Positions 22,945-31,788 of a DNA stretch of 52,861 nt are shown piece by piece; within the stretch, counting starts at the first letter, position 1, and every line of letters begins with the position of its first letter. A program made the translations under genes and the position numbers. The DNA is from UBA11889 sp002313255 (lineage in GTDB: Bacteria > Pseudomonadota > Gammaproteobacteria > Pseudomonadales > Azotimanducaceae), in NCBI GenBank assembly GCA_913045265.1, contig CAJWQX010000015.1, positions 1 to 52,861 on the forward strand. Reading direction: 5' to 3'. The notes beneath the pieces were generated by a model. It had not been told where the DNA came from and made no database searches. It was given only the letters and a program-made list of their open reading frames with translations.

Positions 22945-25246
22945 CTAACAAACCTTCGATCCTTTCTGACGAATACCCCAGTTCCTCTAGGAGAGTAACG
23001 GTCCCTCCCCCAACGCCACCGGTTCCCGGATACGAGCCGTCCTGGTCAAATTCGACCATCGGGCCATTTCGTAGATATTCGCCCCACTCTGGATGCGTCG
23101 CCGGCACCGCTAGATTTTCTGCTAGACAGTGCTCGTTCCGAAGGAAAAACGCCTGCGGGAGCATTCCATCAGCGCGTACACACCCAAGACCAAGCGACCC
23201 GAGTTCTTGTTCCCAATGGTCAGCGGTTTCGCTAAGAAAAATTGTCTCCAATCTATTCGACACATCGAACTGCAACTCAATACCCAGTGCTTGTGCCAAT
23301 GTCGCTTTCTCCGTCTCGCTGATCACGCCCAGAAATACCCATCCTTCGCTACACGCATACAATCGGTACAGTGGACCAACTCCATAGCCTTCGGCATCAA
23401 TTGGGGGTCGCTCCGGTTTTTCTGGGAAACTCAAAAAATCATCCCAGTTTGCATAAGCGTTAGCCCCGAACATATCGACAAAGATTTTTTGTCCTTTACC
23501 ACTCGCTCGTCGGGCAGCAAGACCGAGAACGGCCGTGGTCGCGACCACCATCGACGTATTGGGGTCTGGATTCACCTCATTGGCGCGCAGAAGCTTCCGG
23601 GCCATTTCGCGCAATTCAGCTAAATCCATGTGTGTATTCGGATCCGGAAGTCCACCAATTTGCCACACCACGCCACCCATCGCCGCACCGGGTATTGGAT
23701 GCGTGGAGGGCCGTTTTGAACCGGGACCCCGTGGTCCGTATCCATTCGCAGACACGTAGACCAGACCAGGGTTCAGCGCCGCAAGGTCGTCGTAGCCGAT
23801 ACCCAATTTTTCAGGAACGCCCATGCGGTAGTTGTGAATCCAAATATCCGCTTTCTTCGCAAGCGATTGGGCGATTCGTTGACCATTATCGGTCTTTAGA
23901 TCGAGGCAGATACTCTCCTTCCCGGTATTGCACTTTGAAGCGCCGAACCCGTGAAACATGGAGCGAAACGGATCACCACCAATCGGTTCTATCTTGATAA
24001 CGCGGGCACCCATATCGGCTAAGGTTGCCGCACCCAAAGGGGCCGCGATAATCGTCGCGCTCTCGACAACGGTAATTCCTTCAAGCGGTCGCGCGACCGG
24101 CGCTTGTATCTTCGATACACGAACCTGCCGTGCACCCAACTGATCGAAATCATCCGGTTTGGCTTGACCCCCGACTTCACCTGGCGTTTCCGTCAAATCC
24201 GCCAACAAGCCCAATTGCACCACGCCGTCTTTTTCTACCACGTGCCCATTGCGCGTCGCATCAGGGTCCTTCAGTGCGTCTTGCGTCGACTGATATGGAT
24301 GGGCAACCACCCCGCCGTCTGCAACGTAAAGTTCCATCCACTCATCCAACGTTCGCGTTTGCATGTGCCCAAGCATTTGATCCCGAAACAACTCCAATGT
24401 CTCACGATCCCAAGTGGGAACCGGGGATCTAAACTGCTCCTGAGCCAGGATTTCTTCAAACCCGCTGGTGTTCAAGAAATTATCAAGTAGATGCGGCAAC
24501 AGATTCCCGAGTTGTAGCCATCGTCCGTCCTTCGTGCGCACCGGGTGGTAGTTTAGCGTTGGCATCGATCGGGAACGGTCCCGAGCAACTTTGGGCCGTT
24601 CAAGTACGCCTCGGTCTTGCAGTTGCTCCATCGACATGATGCCCATCTCATACGGCATCATGCCCCGTAACATTGACGTCTCAAACTGTGCGCCGTTCCC
24701 AGTCCGTTCGCGACAATCCAACGCAGCGATGACGGCCGCTGCAAGGCTTTGTGATGTCGCGTGGGTTCCAACCTGTAACGCGGAATAGTTCGGACCACTG
24801 CGATCAGCGACCCCTTCGAATCCCAACATTCGCCCCGATTTCGCCGCTACAACACCTTCGTAACCGGGCAAATGTGCGTACGGACCGCGTTCGCCAAATC
24901 CGGTAACTACCCCGTAGACCAGATCTGGTCGTACCTTCGTCAATTCCGAACCGCCTAATCCGAGGGCCTCACGTTTAGCGCCCTTAAGTGTCGTGATAAC
25001 CCCATCCGCAGTCGTCACAATAAGTTCACGAACTCGCGCGACGTCTTCGGGGTTGGCTAAATCGGCTGTAACAATCCGTTTGCCGCGTCGCCAAAGGCGG
25101 CTCGCTGGCATTGAATCAAATCGATCGCCCTCTGGCGGATCCACCTTAATCACTTCAGCCCCAAAGTCGGCCAGCACCATCCCAGCTAATCCGGTGACCG
25201 GACCGAGACCGAGTTCGACGATCCGATAGGCTTCCAGCGGTTTCAT
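22919..25246 (-). CDS. Tandem CaiB/BaiF CoA-transferase (two fused class III domains)
   Basis: 775 residues, twice the normal ~400, made of two class III CoA-transferase domains (about 5-375 and 387-770). Each has the opening strand-helix (RIVELGLGPVTGLAGMVLADFGAEVIK and ITVVESATIIAAPLGAATLADMGARVIK, shown in part) and an R-x-[ST]GxGQ-like segment. Aligning the region before AxxxxxSGKGQ, domain 2 keeps the catalytic aspartate (Asp561 in NPDPNTS) while domain 1 has Thr161 in its place (VGTHATS). One active and one inactive half is the likely state. It moves CoA between acyl groups for degradation. The start at 25246 is supported by GGAGA 10 bp upstream. Confidence 0.9.
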   Translation of the reverse strand: MKPLEAYRIVELGLGPVTGLAGMVLADFGAEVIKVDPPEGDRFDSMPASRLWRRGKRIVTADLANPEDVARVRELIVTTADGVITTLKGAKREALGLGGSELTKVRPDLVYGVVTGFGERGPYAHLPGYEGVVAAKSGRMLGFEGVADRSGPNYSALQVGTHATSQSLAAAVIAALDCRERTGNGAQFETSMLRGMMPYEMGIMSMEQLQDRGVLERPKVARDRSRSMPTLNYHPVRTKDGRWLQLGNLLPHLLDNFLNTSGFEEILAQEQFRSPVPTWDRETLELFRDQMLGHMQTRTLDEWMELYVADGGVVAHPYQSTQDALKDPDATRNGHVVEKDGVVQLGLLADLTETPGEVGGQAKPDDFDQLGARQVRVSKIQAPVARPLEGITVVESATIIAAPLGAATLADMGARVIKIEPIGGDPFRSMFHGFGASKCNTGKESICLDLKTDNGQRIAQSLAKKADIWIHNYRMGVPEKLGIGYDDLAALNPGLVYVSANGYGPRGPGSKRPSTHPIPGAAMGGVVWQIGGLPDPNTHMDLAELREMARKLLRANEVNPDPNTSMVVATTAVLGLAARRASGKGQKIFVDMFGANAYANWDDFLSFPEKPERPPIDAEGYGVGPLYRLYACSEGWVFLGVISETEKATLAQALGIELQFDVSNRLETIFLSETADHWEQELGSLGLGCVRADGMLPQAFFLRNEHCLAENLAVPATHPEWGEYLRNGPMVEFDQDGSYPGTGGVGGGTVTLLEELGYSSERIEGLLDAGTVRAA

Positions 25247-25473
25247 TGATAACGATCTCCTAAATAGGGCCAGCCACACCTCTGCGGAATCTGAATCGAC
25301 CCATCGTACCAACAAGTTGATCAACGTCGGGAATTACCCCGCGTCTGGAAAGTTCACCGTGTGAAATCAATACCCAACACCCGGTTCGTCAATCTCTTTC
25401 ATCGCTTCAATAAACGTACGTCACGACCGCAGCCGAAACCTTAATAGCCACAGGCGACAAGCATGGCAGCGGC

Positions 25474-26181
25474 CTATGGTTTAACCGTAAACTCGATCGA
25501 TCCAAGCTCGCCGTAGTCCGCTCGATACGCACCGGGAAGTGCCGGATGGATCCCTCCGCAAGCACCCGTAATGAGGAGCATGTCATCACGTATTTCCAAA
25601 CCACGCAGAGACGCTTCATCAAGCATCCATACGAGAGCGTCGTGTGGGCCGCCCAGGGCGTCAGTCGCAGGAGCCTGACACACCTCCTCACCATCACGCG
25701 TCAGCGTAATATGGATATCAGCGTAATCGTTCCGAAACGGTCTTTGTGTCCCAACGATAAATCGGTCAGCGGCAATGTTGCACGCCGTCAAATTGATGCC
25801 GGTGGCATCCGCGGGATCGCCCCACGCCATGCGTGGTACCTCGATGACTGGTCCAGCGGATTTTGGATTTCCTGCTCCATCGATCGTTACGCCAATTTCG
25901 CATTCGAGACTGACCCCGGTTGCCGCAACCAAATCGGTTCCCGGCGACAAACGGCCTGATTCGTACAACGAACCAATCAATGGGTGCGTAAGTCCAAACT
26001 GTTTTTGTCCGGCGGCAGCCGTCATGCCGGCTTTTAAGCCTGCAATCGCGCCCCCGGCGACCGCACCCACGAGCGTCTTTTGAATGGCGTATGCTTGCTC
26101 GAGATCGAGGTCATCGGGCATACGTGGCAGCGCTTCCCGCGCTTTTACGGCTTTCGCCATAGCCTCAACAAGTTCCTCCAT
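25474..26181 (-). CDS. 2-keto-4-pentenoate hydratase-like (FAH superfamily) protein
   Basis: About 235 residues resembling MhpD/XylJ hydratases: AYAIQKTL near the N-terminus, GLKAGMTAAAGQKQFGL, PLIGSLYES, LECEIG (metal-binding Glu pair) and the C-terminal GGIHPALPGAYRADYGELGSIEFTV, where PGxxxxAxFxxLGxVxVxF is diagnostic. The family hydrates 2-hydroxypenta-2,4-dienoates or decarboxylates related oxo-acids in aromatic ring-cleavage routes. It starts 5 bp after the acyl-CoA dehydrogenase stop (ATG at 26181; a GTG at 26205 overlapping that gene is an alternative). A 227-bp gap with no gene separates it from the CoA-transferase. Confidence 0.86.
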   Translation of the reverse strand: MEELVEAMAKAVKAREALPRMPDDLDLEQAYAIQKTLVGAVAGGAIAGLKAGMTAAAGQKQFGLTHPLIGSLYESGRLSPGTDLVAATGVSLECEIGVTIDGAGNPKSAGPVIEVPRMAWGDPADATGINLTACNIAADRFIVGTQRPFRNDYADIHITLTRDGEEVCQAPATDALGGPHDALVWMLDEASLRGLEIRDDMLLITGACGGIHPALPGAYRADYGELGSIEFTVKP

Positions 26182-26186
26182 ACCGC

Positions 26187-27443
26187 TTAGTTTCCAAAAT
26201 CCCACGACTCGCCTGCGTGATAACGACGCAGAACGTTTTTCGCAATCAGAATCTTGTGCACCTCGTCGGGTCCGTCAGCGATGCGCAACGTCCTAGCACC
26301 TTCGTACATCCCCGCAAACGGAAAATCCCCGGACACTCCGGCCGCACCATAGACCTGAATCGCCCGGTCAACTACACGATGGTATGCAGCTGGCACGTAG
26401 ACCTTAATGGATGAAATGTCAGTGCGAGGATCGACACCCGATTCCATCTTCTGAGCGCAATCAACGACCATGAGCCGCGCCGACTGGATATCCATGTACG
26501 AATCCGCAATAAATCCCTGCATAAACTGCTTGGCTTCGAGTTTTTCGCCTCCATGCACTTCGCGCGTCATCAACCGATCAATCATTAAATCGAAACATCG
26601 CCACATCGCACCAACCGAATTCATGCAGTGGTACACGCGGCCCGCTCCGAGACGATCTTGCGCCGCTTGATGGCCGGTACCGGTTTGTCCCAACTGGTTT
26701 TCTTTGGGTACGCGGACATTTTCATACTTGATTTCGCAATGACTTGAAGCCTTACCCCAGACCGGAACGCCGCGAAGAATGTTGACACCAGGCGTCTCCC
26801 TGGGAACGATGATTTGCGTCATCTTATCGTTAGCACCACCGGGATCGTCTGAATCGGCCGTCCGACACATAACAATATAAAAATCCGCGGCGTGGCCGTT
26901 CGAAGTGAACCACTTATGGCCATTGATAACCCATTCATCACCATCGAGTTCCGCACGCGTCGTCAACGATCGGGGGTCCGACCCAGGGTTCATCGGTTCC
27001 GTCATCGAGAACCCGGATTGCATGCGTCCTTCTGTCAGCGGTATGAGCCATTTTTCATGTTGCTCGGGAGTACCGTATTTGACCAATATCTTTTGATTGC
27101 CCGAATTTGGCGCTACCACACCAAAGAGCGGCGCTGCTCCGGGGCTGTACGCTAATATTTCGTTCATGTAGGCGTGTTGCATGAACGAGAGTCCCATACC
27201 ACCGAATTCGGGTGGTAGATGGGGCGCCCAAAGCTTGGCCTTCTTCACTTTGTCTTGCACAGCCTTCCTCAATTCCTGTGCCCGCGCGATCGCCTCCTTC
27301 GATGGCCTGGACCCATCGCGAGTCGACGCGTAAAGATCACTTTCATTTGGAACGATGTCTCGATTGACGATCTCCGCGGTCGCGAGCCGAACTTCGTTGA
27401 CCTCGTCGTCCAACATCGGAATCGGTTTAATGTTCATGGGCAT
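26187..27443 (-). CDS. Acyl-CoA dehydrogenase (ACAD10/11-like)
   Basis: FAD-dependent acyl-CoA dehydrogenase of 418 residues. Family marks are GFSMTEPMNPGSDP (flavin/substrate site), WVINGHKWFTSNG, QVYGAAGVSGDFPFA and the C-terminal RIADGPDEVH. This last motif and the PGSDP variant are those of the ACAD10/11 subfamily, whose members act on 4-hydroxyacyl-CoAs after phosphorylation by an APH-type kinase domain. Here no kinase is fused; a separate APH-type kinase is encoded at 39160. GGGGGAGG 7 bp before the ATG is a strong ribosome site. It heads the minus-strand acyl-CoA operon. Confidence 0.9.
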   Translation of the reverse strand: MPMNIKPIPMLDDEVNEVRLATAEIVNRDIVPNESDLYASTRDGSRPSKEAIARAQELRKAVQDKVKKAKLWAPHLPPEFGGMGLSFMQHAYMNEILAYSPGAAPLFGVVAPNSGNQKILVKYGTPEQHEKWLIPLTEGRMQSGFSMTEPMNPGSDPRSLTTRAELDGDEWVINGHKWFTSNGHAADFYIVMCRTADSDDPGGANDKMTQIIVPRETPGVNILRGVPVWGKASSHCEIKYENVRVPKENQLGQTGTGHQAAQDRLGAGRVYHCMNSVGAMWRCFDLMIDRLMTREVHGGEKLEAKQFMQGFIADSYMDIQSARLMVVDCAQKMESGVDPRTDISSIKVYVPAAYHRVVDRAIQVYGAAGVSGDFPFAGMYEGARTLRIADGPDEVHKILIAKNVLRRYHAGESWDFGN

Positions 27444-27468
27444 AGTTTGCCTCCCCCTTGTTAGCTAA

Positions 27469-27490
27469 CCGCCCGGCTTCGATTGGGCGG
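27469..27490. promoter_or_regulatory. GC-rich inverted repeat between divergent ACAD and MBL genes
   Basis: CCGCCC (27469-27474) and GGGCGG (27485-27490) form a 6-bp stem around a 10-base loop in the 150-bp control region between the acyl-CoA dehydrogenase and the metallo-beta-lactamase-fold gene. No T-run follows on either side, so it is not an intrinsic terminator; an operator is possible. TATACT at 27521-27526 resembles a -10 toward the MBL gene but I see no matching -35. Confidence 0.3.
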
Positions 27491-27593
27491 CATCGAAAGG
27501 TCTAATGTAAGTGGTCGGGTTATACTGCGCAACTTAGCACTCTGGAAAGGACGCTTCCCGCGGCTTTGCAACTCGAAGCTGTCGGGGCTCGAT

Positions 27594-28727
27594 ATGGCAG
27601 TAAATAAGGGAATTCGCAGCAGTCAGGGGCTTAAATATCCTTACGACGAACATCCGGCAAAAGGCACCACAATGGAAGTCGCGGAGGGAGTTCGCTGGTT
27701 GACCATGCCCATGTGGGGTTCTCTCACCCATATCAACTTGTACCTTCTTGAGGACGACGACGGTTGGTTCGTGGTCGATACGGGACTCGGCACCGACGAC
27801 ACAAAAAAACTGTGGCATACGATTTTTGATAATGAGCTCAACGGGAAACCTGTCAAGGGGGTGATCTGCACACATATGCATCCCGACCATATCGGTCAAG
27901 CTGGCATGATCACCGAGCACTTTCGCGTTCCGCTCTTCATGACGCGTGGCGAATTTTACCAAGCCCGATCCTTCGCAACCGGCGGACCTTCACATCACTC
28001 AAGCTGGATCGGGCAAGAGTTCTATACCCGATACGGTATGCCCGCCAATTACCTTCAAAAATTATCAAAAATGTGGACCGGGCGCGCCTCCGGCAAGATG
28101 TCGATGATGTCGATGCCAACGGCTTTTCCTTCTGGTTTTCAACGTCTCGAGGACGGCGACGTGCTCTCCATCGGAAACCACCACTGGGAAATCGTCGTTG
28201 GATCTGGGCATTCCCCCGAACACGCGTGCCTACTATGTAGAAGCCTCAAGATTATGATCTCGGGCGATCAGATTCTTCCCGTCATAACCTCCAACGTCAG
28301 CGTCCATCCGACCGAACCCGAAGCCAATCCCCTCAAAGCTTGGATGGAGTCGCACGATAAGTTGCTGTCGACCCCCGAAGATACGTTTGTCCTCCCGGCA
28401 CACAATTTGCCGTTTTTCGGTGTACGCGAACGACTCCGTCAGTTAACTGACCATCACGAAGAACGCATGCTCGCTCTCGAAGAATTTTGCGTCGAACCAC
28501 AAACCGCAAACGCCCTGCTACCCGTGTTGTTCAAACGTAAATTGGACCCACGCCAAACCATGATGGCGCTCGGTGAGGCTATCGCCCACTGCCACCTTTT
28601 GATGTATCGCGACCGGATCGAGCGCACCTTGCACGAGGACGGGGCTTATCGCTTTACGGCAACCGATCCGGTTCACGCGCGAGAAACTCGCTTGGATACG
28701 CGCGACGACGGACCCACCCTGGCCTGA
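27594..28727 (+). CDS. Metallo-beta-lactamase-fold hydrolase
   Basis: 377 residues with the MBL metal motif His94-x-His96-x-Asp98-His99 (CTHMHPDH), GTGxxSPxH-like GSGHSPEHAC further on, ISGDQILP (bridging Asp) and a C-terminal helical segment like the BLACT winged-helix of LACTB2-type proteins. Probable roles are hydrolysis of thioesters, lactones or esters. I start at 27594 (GGGG 6 bp upstream); the in-frame extension to 27483 covers the promoter region. It lies 7 bp before a small membrane protein gene and beside acyl-CoA genes, which favours an acyl-CoA or acyl-lactone substrate. Confidence 0.86.
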   Translation: MAVNKGIRSSQGLKYPYDEHPAKGTTMEVAEGVRWLTMPMWGSLTHINLYLLEDDDGWFVVDTGLGTDDTKKLWHTIFDNELNGKPVKGVICTHMHPDHIGQAGMITEHFRVPLFMTRGEFYQARSFATGGPSHHSSWIGQEFYTRYGMPANYLQKLSKMWTGRASGKMSMMSMPTAFPSGFQRLEDGDVLSIGNHHWEIVVGSGHSPEHACLLCRSLKIMISGDQILPVITSNVSVHPTEPEANPLKAWMESHDKLLSTPEDTFVLPAHNLPFFGVRERLRQLTDHHEERMLALEEFCVEPQTANALLPVLFKRKLDPRQTMMALGEAIAHCHLLMYRDRIERTLHEDGAYRFTATDPVHARETRLDTRDDGPTLA

Positions 28728-28734
28728 GTGCTCG

Positions 28735-29034
28735 GTGAAAAAATCTACGCTCCGTCAATCCATTGATCTAGCGACGGTTAAGATTTTGCAGTGGGGGCAA
28801 AAACTCCCAGTGGGTGTCCGATCGATCGCCGGTCTTCTGTTGATGGTGGGGGGAGTGTTCGGATTGTTACCCATACTTGGGTTCTGGATGTTTCCCTTGG
28901 GCCTAGCATTGATCGCCCTTGATATACCCTGGACCCGATCACGCATCCAACAGTGGATACTGCGGGTTGAATTGCGCGTCAGGACGACCGCAACTCAACA
29001 TCGAGCCAATAACCACTCACATCATGATGCTTAA
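28735..29034 (+). CDS. Small PGPGW-type transmembrane protein
   Basis: 99-residue membrane protein with one or two helices in residues ~27-65 (GLLLMVGGVFGLLPILGFWMF in part). The glycine-rich helix, a PxxGxW turn and a following LALIALDIPW segment resemble the uncharacterised PGPGW family. It starts with GTG 7 bp after the MBL gene, so is likely co-transcribed. Its 3' end overlaps the convergent MBL gene at 28979 by 56 bp, an unusually long convergent overlap. Function unknown. Confidence 0.65.
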   Translation: MKKSTLRQSIDLATVKILQWGQKLPVGVRSIAGLLLMVGGVFGLLPILGFWMFPLGLALIALDIPWTRSRIQQWILRVELRVRTTATQHRANNHSHHDA

Positions 29035-29851
29035 CGTATCCTGCAGTCGGGGTCGCAAAGTGGGTCCCGATGATGAGCACATCGGAATCGACGTACTTCT
29101 CCAGTAACGATTCACGCGTGCGACGACCTTGGTCTTGATCGTAATCGGCTGAACTACACCAGTCCGTGCGCGTCATCTGACAAGGATGATGAATGCAATC
29201 TCCCGTAATTAGTGCCTCAACTCCGTTCGATGTCACCCGCACACTGACGTGACCAGGCGTGTGGCCGGGGGTCGCCTGCAAGTTCACACCGGGAGCAACT
29301 TGGTGGTCTGACTCGACGAGATCTACCAATCCTGCCGCGAATATCGGACGGACACTGTCGTCCATCACCGATCCATACGTCGACGTATCCTCGTTGGTAT
29401 CCCAGTATTCCCACTCTGTCCGACCCATTAAATAACGCGCGCTCGCAAACGTAGGCTCCCACTTTCCATCGACCAACTTTGTATTCCAGCCGACGTGATC
29501 CACGTGCAGGTGTGTACAAAGAACCGTGTCGATCGAGCCAGCCGCATATCCAACGCCCTCGAGGTCTTCTAAAAACTGTGTCTGTAGATGACTCCACGCG
29601 GGAATCGAACGCTCTTTGTCGTTGCCAATGCATGTGTCGACGACGATCCGACGTTCGCCGGTATCAACCACCAAGGCGTGAATGCTCATGATGAGGTTGC
29701 CCTCTAGATCCATGAAGTGGGGTTGCAACCAGGGATAGGCAAGACATGCCTCACGCGTGGCATCCGGGAGAATGAATCGGGATCCCCCCGCAACCTCCAT
29801 TTCAACGACGCGCGTTATTTTGATATCGCCGACTTCCCAAACCTCATTCAT
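28979..29851 (-). CDS. Metallo-beta-lactamase-fold hydrolase
   Basis: 290-residue MBL protein with His114-x-His116-x-Asp118-His119 (CTHLHVDH), TPGHTPGHVSV carrying the third zinc histidine, and ITGDCIHHP with the bridging Asp. The early IVVDTCIGNDK segment is typical of quorum-lactonase/glyoxalase II-like cytosolic members. It is unrelated in detail to the MBL at 27594, so this is not a recent duplication. It is divergent from the acyl-CoA ligase gene (80 bp between starts). The substrate could be a lactone or thioester. Confidence 0.87.
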   Translation of the reverse strand: MNEVWEVGDIKITRVVEMEVAGGSRFILPDATREACLAYPWLQPHFMDLEGNLIMSIHALVVDTGERRIVVDTCIGNDKERSIPAWSHLQTQFLEDLEGVGYAAGSIDTVLCTHLHVDHVGWNTKLVDGKWEPTFASARYLMGRTEWEYWDTNEDTSTYGSVMDDSVRPIFAAGLVDLVESDHQVAPGVNLQATPGHTPGHVSVRVTSNGVEALITGDCIHHPCQMTRTDWCSSADYDQDQGRRTRESLLEKYVDSDVLIIGTHFATPTAGYVKHHDVSGYWLDVELRSS

Positions 29852-29931
29852 CGTATGCTCCAGCCTTTACTCGAACCATTATGGATGGATATCTATACTC
29901 GAGGTAGGCCCAACCAGGTGAGAACACGTTT

Positions 29932-31749
29932 ATGGCTATTGGCGAGATCTTTTCCGTATTGAGGCAGGTGCCTGCGCTACTCAAGTTAAAGCGTGGCATG
30001 ACCCCGCGGGCATTAGATGAACACGATTGCTTTGCTCGCCAAGTCGAAAGCCATGCCGAGAACTACGCTGATGGGGTCGCGGCTGTCTTCGAAGGTCAAA
30101 CGGTCACTTGGGGCCAACTCAACGCCGCCGCGAATCGTTACGCTGCGAGGCTACTCGAAATGGGCGTGACGCGTGGCGATGTCGTCAGTGTTTTCATGGA
30201 AAACCGAATCGAATTCCTCGAAAGCGTAATTGCGCTCAACAAGATCGGCGCGACGGGAGGCCTTATCAATACCAACCTTCGAGGCCGTCCCCTGACCCAC
30301 TGCATTTCCGTAACGGATTCTAAGAAGTGCATCTTTGGTGCCGAACTTGCCGGAGCGATCCAAGAGGTGAAGGGAGAATTGAATTTAGACGAAGGTTCCG
30401 ACTACTTGTTTGTTCCCGACGGTAATCTCGATACCGTCCCAAATTGGGCCCGGAACTTACGTGATGAAAGCGTGGGAGCCGGAACTGAGAACCTTCCAAT
30501 CACCCAAGAAGTCACACTCGGTGACAATGCCTTCTATATCTTCACGTCAGGGACAACGGGTTTACCCAAAGCGGCCGTATTGTCTAATCGCCGTTATCTC
30601 CAAAGTGCAATGCTTTCCCACACCGCGGGTTTGCAATGCGACCGTTCAGATCGCCTTTACATCTGCCTCCCGCTTTATCACGGGACCGGCCTTTTGATTG
30701 GCGCCGGTGCATCTTTTTCATCCGGTGCTGCCATGGTTATACGACGACGATTCTCGGCGAGTCGCTTTCTGCCCGAAGTCAGAGAACACGGCGTCACCTG
30801 CCTGATTTACGTCGGTGAGCTCTGTCGTTACCTCGTCAACTCTGAGCGATATGCCGATGATCACGACAGCCCGCTTCGGGCGATGATGGGAAACGGACTT
30901 CGTCCAGACGTGTGGTTGGAATTTAAGGAACGATTTGGAATTAGCCGAATCAGTGAATTCTACGGATCTAGCGAAGGCAACGTCGTTTTCGCCAATCTAT
31001 TCAACAAGGACTGCACGATCGGTACAACGACCGCCCGCATTGCCCTGGTCGAATACGACGTCGATGCTGACGAAGTTTTGAGGGATAAAACCGGTCGATG
31101 CATTCCTGTTGCTCGAGGCGAACCCGGACTTTGCATAGGACACATCAATCCTGAAGCTCCGTTTGAAGGCTACACGGACAAAGAAGCCACCGAAAAGAAA
31201 ATCTTTCGCAATGTTTTCGAGGAAGGCGACGCATGGTTCAACACCGGCGACTTGATCCGAGAACTCACCCAAGAAGAGGTCGGTTTTGCGCTTGGTTATG
31301 CGCACTATCAATTTGTTGATCGTGTCGGCGATACATTCCGCTGGAAGTCAGAAAACGTTTCGACCAACGAAGTCGGTGAGATCATCAATGGCTTCGCCGA
31401 CATCGAGTTAAGTAACGTCTATGGCGTCGAGGTGCCCGGCACAGACGGGCGCGCCGGCATGGTCGCCGTACGTCTCGCTGACCATGCTCACGACCTCGAT
31501 TGGGAAAGTTTCGCAGCGTACGTCAACAGCGAGTTACCGGCCTACGCTCGACCGGTTTTTGTGCGCGTCCAGAAGGACATGGACGTAACCGGTACGTTCA
31601 AGATGGTTAAAGGCGACCTACGCCGAGAAGCCTACGATCTCAGTGCAATCGCCGACCCCGTCTACGTTCTGAAGCCTGGTACCAATCGTTACGAACCACT
31701 CGACACCGAATACCTCGAAATCATTCGCGACGGTCGTGCCGGTTATTGA
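29932..31749 (+). CDS. Long-chain / very-long-chain acyl-CoA synthetase (FadD6/FATP-like)
   Basis: AMP-forming ligase of 605 residues. ATP-binding P-loop FTSGTTGLPKAA (204-215), CLPLYHGTG, EFYGSSEGN (adenine pocket), FNTGDL and the hinge FVDRVGDTFRWKSENVSTNEV (part) are all present. YHxTG and GDTFRWKxENVST are marks of the FATP/FadD6 branch, which activates long or very long acids, also bile-acid-like substrates. An N-terminal hydrophobic/basic segment could contact the membrane. AGGTGAG about 9 bp upstream supports the ATG. Together with the ACAD and CoA-transferases it feeds acyl degradation. Confidence 0.9.
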   Translation: MAIGEIFSVLRQVPALLKLKRGMTPRALDEHDCFARQVESHAENYADGVAAVFEGQTVTWGQLNAAANRYAARLLEMGVTRGDVVSVFMENRIEFLESVIALNKIGATGGLINTNLRGRPLTHCISVTDSKKCIFGAELAGAIQEVKGELNLDEGSDYLFVPDGNLDTVPNWARNLRDESVGAGTENLPITQEVTLGDNAFYIFTSGTTGLPKAAVLSNRRYLQSAMLSHTAGLQCDRSDRLYICLPLYHGTGLLIGAGASFSSGAAMVIRRRFSASRFLPEVREHGVTCLIYVGELCRYLVNSERYADDHDSPLRAMMGNGLRPDVWLEFKERFGISRISEFYGSSEGNVVFANLFNKDCTIGTTTARIALVEYDVDADEVLRDKTGRCIPVARGEPGLCIGHINPEAPFEGYTDKEATEKKIFRNVFEEGDAWFNTGDLIRELTQEEVGFALGYAHYQFVDRVGDTFRWKSENVSTNEVGEIINGFADIELSNVYGVEVPGTDGRAGMVAVRLADHAHDLDWESFAAYVNSELPAYARPVFVRVQKDMDVTGTFKMVKGDLRREAYDLSAIADPVYVLKPGTNRYEPLDTEYLEIIRDGRAGY

Positions 31750-31788
31750 CCCCGTCGTAACAATCGACGTCGTCGAAGTTCCGATGTC

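Noticed and set aside
27594..29851. The two metallo-beta-lactamase genes as a recent duplication
   Set aside because: Beyond the HxHxDH motif the proteins differ in length, order of blocks and C-terminal region.
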